17,264 bases of DNA from Treponema sp. (GTDB lineage: Bacteria; Spirochaetota; Spirochaetia; Treponematales; Breznakiellaceae), in NCBI GenBank assembly GCA_031268245.1, contig JAIRXN010000133.1:1-17264 (forward strand). The letters are read 5' to 3'. Of the stretch, positions 14,577 through 17,264 are shown piece after piece (position 1 is the stretch's first letter; every line of letters begins with the position of its first letter). A program made the translations under genes and the position numbers. The notes beneath the pieces were generated by a model, which saw nothing but the letters and a program-made list of their open reading frames with translations, did no database searches and had not been told where the DNA came from.

Positions 14577-17036
14577 TTGGAAAAACGCTATGTAGATCCC
14601 CTGCATGAACTGGGACAGCTTCTCATGGAAATAGAAAAACCGGCCCGCTATACCGGTGGTGAATACGGAAGCCTTGCCCGCCGTTCCGCAATCCTCGACA
14701 CTCTTATTGCTTTTCCGGATCTCTACGAAATAGGCATGTCAAATCAGGCCATGCGGATCATCTATAACCGCATTAACCGTATCAAGGGCATTTCCTGCGA
14801 CAGGGCTTTTGCGCCGGCGCCGGATTTTGAAAAACTTCTCGCAGAAAAAAATATACCGCTTTATGGTCTTGATACAGGCATTGCATTTCATGATCTTGAT
14901 ATCCTCATGTTCACCTTTGGTTATGAACTGGGAATAACAGAGGTCCTTGCCATGCTGCAGGCGGGGAAAATCCCTGTCCGTTCAGAAGACCGGGATGAGC
15001 AATGCCCCATAGTGATCATGGGAGGGCCCAGTGTTTCCAATCCTGTTCCCTATAGCCGCTTTATCGATGCTTTCTGGATAGGGGAGGCCGAGGCCGGTTT
15101 TTTTGAACTTTTGACTCTCCTGTGCGATATGAAAAAGGCAGGGGAGGGGAGGGCGGCCCTCCTTGCAAAAATTGCGGAGCACCCGAATATCTGGCTGCGC
15201 GGAAAGAAGAAGGCTTTCAGGGCCGTCGATCCGCATTTTGGAGAAGGGGAGGGGGGGGCCGCGGTCTTCCCTGTTCCCAGCATAAAAACCGTACAGATGC
15301 ACGGGGCGGTAGAAATAATGCGCGGCTGTCCCAACGGCTGCCGTTTCTGCCATGCAGGTTACTGGTACAGGCCCATGCGGCAGAAAAACGCCCCGGCAGT
15401 ATTCCGTGAGGCCGAAGCCTTTATCCGTCAGGGCGGCTACCGGGAGATCAGTCTCTCGTCCCTCTCTACCGGAGATTACCGGTATATTGATTACCTTGTT
15501 AACACCTTTAATGAACGGTATCAACAGGAGCATGTTTCCTTCCAGCTTCCTTCCCTCCGCGTTTCGAGTTTTTCCCTTCCCCTGCTGGAAAAAGTATCCC
15601 TGGTACGCAAAAGCGGCCTGACCTTTGCGGTAGAAACCCCCGAGGAGGCGTGGCAATTTTCGATAAACAAACAAGTCTTACGGGATGATGTAGTAAGTAT
15701 CCTCCGGGAGGCAAAGAAACACGGCTGGAGGGGCGCAAAGTTCTATTTCATGATCGGCCTCCCCATAGCAAAAGGAGCAAAACATCTTAACGAAAAGCCG
15801 GAGGAGGGGCCGGAACAAAGCGAAGAGGCGGAAATAGTCAATTTTATCCGGTATGTAGCGGGGAAAACAGGGGCCCACTGTAACATCAACGTAGGAGTCT
15901 TTGTCCCCAAGCCGCACACCCCCTACCAGAGGACTGTCCAAATGGAACATGAAAAAGCCGGAGAAAAACTGTTCTGGATAAAAGATAATCTCAAAAAAGA
16001 AGGCCACAAGGTAAGTTTTCAGGATCCCTTTATTTCCGGGCTCGAAGGCATCCTGAGCCGCGGCGGTGAATTTACAGGCGTCTTGATAGAAGCGGCCTTC
16101 CGCAGGGGCTGCCGTCTTGATGCCTGGAGCGAATACATGAAAAGGGATGTATGGGAAAAAATAGTTACAGAATACCGGAAAGAGATAAAAAAGATGCTTG
16201 ACTTTGAGATCGCGCAAGAGCTTCCCTGGGCCTCCATCAATTCCGGAATAAGTCCGCACTATTTCAACGACGAATTTAAGAAGTCATGCAATCAAGAATT
16301 AACTTTAACATGTACAGAAAATTGTACATATAACTGCGGTATTTGTGGAAAACAACGAGGTATAGTATATAATAGCATACATGATAAAGTAATTTATAAT
16401 GAAAAGGATACTGATACTTCTGCAGATGCTTCAAATTTTTCCTTTCGCATACTCTTTTCTTTCAGCAAGACAGGGAAGGCCGTCTTTTTATCCCATCTAT
16501 CCCTGGTGGAGATCTTTAATATGGCCTTCCTCCGGGCCGGTATCCCGGTTTCCTTTACCCGGGGCTTTAATCCCCTGCCTAAACTGGAAATTCTGGCCCC
16601 TCTTTCCCTTGGGATCACCGGCCTGAATGAGATGGCGCTTATTGAAACCGGTGTTTTTTTCAACGGTAACGGATTTGCCGCCTGCATGAACAAGGTGCTT
16701 CCGGAAGGGCTTACGATTGTTCATGCGGAAAATCATGAAGTTCCTGCAGGGATAAAAAAACATTCCCTCTCATCATTTCTCTGGGGTTTTTCCTACCAGG
16801 AAGAAGAAGATGCGCAGGCCGCCGGAGGGACTCATGTTCCCCTCAGGATCGTTCCATTTAATGAGGAAAAAAAATACAGGGAAAATAGGACTGCATTGAA
16901 AGGAAGCGTCTACGGACTTATCCGCTCCGCTGTCCTGGCCAGGGATCCTTCGGGCAAGGAAGATGTTGGTAAACCGTATTTTGAAGTTTTCCGGCATTTG
17001 TACAAGCCGGCGTCAGAATCCCCGCCAGCAGTTTGA
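14577..17036 (+). CDS. fused TIGR03960-type radical-SAM protein with C-terminal TIGR03936/DUF2344 domain
   Basis: The 819-residue protein joins two families that are often separate neighbouring genes. Residues about 1-235 resemble the cobalamin-binding-like N-terminal domain (FPDLYEIGMSN), but no DxHxxG cobalamin motif is seen. A radical-SAM core follows with the CxxxCxxC 4Fe-4S site C251-C255-C258 in RGCPNGCRFCHAGYW. The core ends with VGVFVPKPHTPYQ and a second cysteine cluster C579-C583-C587-C590. After an AT-rich linker the C-terminal DUF2344 domain starts near 620 (LFSFSKTGKAVFLSHLSL and TRGFNPLPKLEI). The reaction is unknown; families of this type probably modify RNA or protein. The TTG start at 14577 touches the rodA stop, with AGAAGG at 14559-14564; ATG 14625 is the alternative start. 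It appears to be the last gene of the rod operon. Confidence 0.85.
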   Translation: MEKRYVDPLHELGQLLMEIEKPARYTGGEYGSLARRSAILDTLIAFPDLYEIGMSNQAMRIIYNRINRIKGISCDRAFAPAPDFEKLLAEKNIPLYGLDTGIAFHDLDILMFTFGYELGITEVLAMLQAGKIPVRSEDRDEQCPIVIMGGPSVSNPVPYSRFIDAFWIGEAEAGFFELLTLLCDMKKAGEGRAALLAKIAEHPNIWLRGKKKAFRAVDPHFGEGEGGAAVFPVPSIKTVQMHGAVEIMRGCPNGCRFCHAGYWYRPMRQKNAPAVFREAEAFIRQGGYREISLSSLSTGDYRYIDYLVNTFNERYQQEHVSFQLPSLRVSSFSLPLLEKVSLVRKSGLTFAVETPEEAWQFSINKQVLRDDVVSILREAKKHGWRGAKFYFMIGLPIAKGAKHLNEKPEEGPEQSEEAEIVNFIRYVAGKTGAHCNINVGVFVPKPHTPYQRTVQMEHEKAGEKLFWIKDNLKKEGHKVSFQDPFISGLEGILSRGGEFTGVLIEAAFRRGCRLDAWSEYMKRDVWEKIVTEYRKEIKKMLDFEIAQELPWASINSGISPHYFNDEFKKSCNQELTLTCTENCTYNCGICGKQRGIVYNSIHDKVIYNEKDTDTSADASNFSFRILFSFSKTGKAVFLSHLSLVEIFNMAFLRAGIPVSFTRGFNPLPKLEILAPLSLGITGLNEMALIETGVFFNGNGFAACMNKVLPEGLTIVHAENHEVPAGIKKHSLSSFLWGFSYQEEEDAQAAGGTHVPLRIVPFNEEKKYRENRTALKGSVYGLIRSAVLARDPSGKEDVGKPYFEVFRHLYKPASESPPAV

Positions 17037-17056
17037 CATTTACTGAAGAAATTTGC

Positions 17057-17085
17057 CACGAACGACACTAACAGACACGAACGGA
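17057..17085 (+). repeat. short degenerate tandem repeat (about 10-base unit, three copies)
   Basis: Three adjacent units read CACGAACGA, CACTAACAGA and CACGAACGGA. They lie just after the radical-SAM gene in a 228-base stretch (17037-17264) that holds no recognisable gene, tRNA or clear terminator. The pattern resembles dispersed intergenic repeats with CACGAA units known from various bacteria; whether it is dispersed in this genome cannot be seen from one copy. Confidence 0.5.
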
Positions 17086-17264
17086 ACAGGGCGCCTTTCA
17101 TTTTCCCTCCGTTTTCATACAAAAACCCTATATCCAAGTAGACAGAATAAAGATTATGGATAGTAAAAATATCCGGTGTGTGGTAGATTCTCTTTTCATT
17201 TCCAAAGCCTTGCGCATTCGGATCTAAATCATCTTACTTTGCCCGTGGGATCATTCTCGTTTTG

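Noticed and set aside
16991..17010. CCGGC/GCCGG hairpin near the end of the radical-SAM gene as terminator
   Set aside because: It lies inside the coding region, has a 10-base loop and is not followed by a T-run.
17033..17055. TTGACA at the stop codon of the radical-SAM gene as a -35 box
   Set aside because: No acceptable -10 element stands 16-18 bases downstream (the sequence there is CCACGA).
17151..17190. tiny open frame beginning ATGGATAGT near the right end
   Set aside because: It encodes about ten residues, with no ribosome-binding site and no sign of selection.

Overview
This window looks like a chromosomal core-gene segment of a spirochaete. The best guess is a Treponema-like species with roughly 50% GC, such as the termite-gut treponemes. 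The guess rests on gene content and order (mltG-dnaG-rpoD-zinc-ribbon protein, then TPR protein-mreBCD-mrdA-rodA) and on the flavour of the proteins. No 16S or database match could be checked. No prophage, insertion sequence, CRISPR array or defence system is visible.

Layout. Positions 1-63 may be the 3' tip of a plus-strand gene. A minus-strand tRNA pair (Thr-UGU then Tyr-GUA, 381 down to 176) has its own sigma70 promoter and an intrinsic terminator. A divergent promoter near 432-460 faces a plus-strand operon that runs without gaps from 502 to 6669: a CxxCxxCC metal-cluster protein, a metallo-beta-lactamase-fold hydrolase, endolytic transglycosylase MltG, primase DnaG and the housekeeping sigma factor RpoD. 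After a small hairpin comes a coiled-coil/zinc-ribbon protein (6738-7577), followed by the class A RNase P RNA gene rnpB (about 7611-8031).

A second strong promoter (8045-8074) begins the rod-shape operon: a membrane-anchored TPR protein, MreB, MreC, MreD, PBP2 (MrdA), RodA and, directly abutting rodA, an 819-residue fused radical-SAM protein (14577-17036). Most junctions in this block overlap or touch, implying translational coupling. The last 228 bases hold no recognisable gene, only a short degenerate tandem repeat.

How they work together: MreBCD, PBP2 and RodA form the elongasome that inserts peptidoglycan along the cell cylinder, and MltG cuts and ends new glycan strands. DnaG and RpoD supply replication priming and basal transcription, and RNase P matures tRNAs. 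The window is therefore a growth-related cluster (wall synthesis, replication, transcription, RNA processing). The least understood parts are the TPR protein at the head of the rod operon, the fused radical-SAM protein at its tail, the coiled-coil zinc-ribbon protein, and the first two genes of the dnaG operon.
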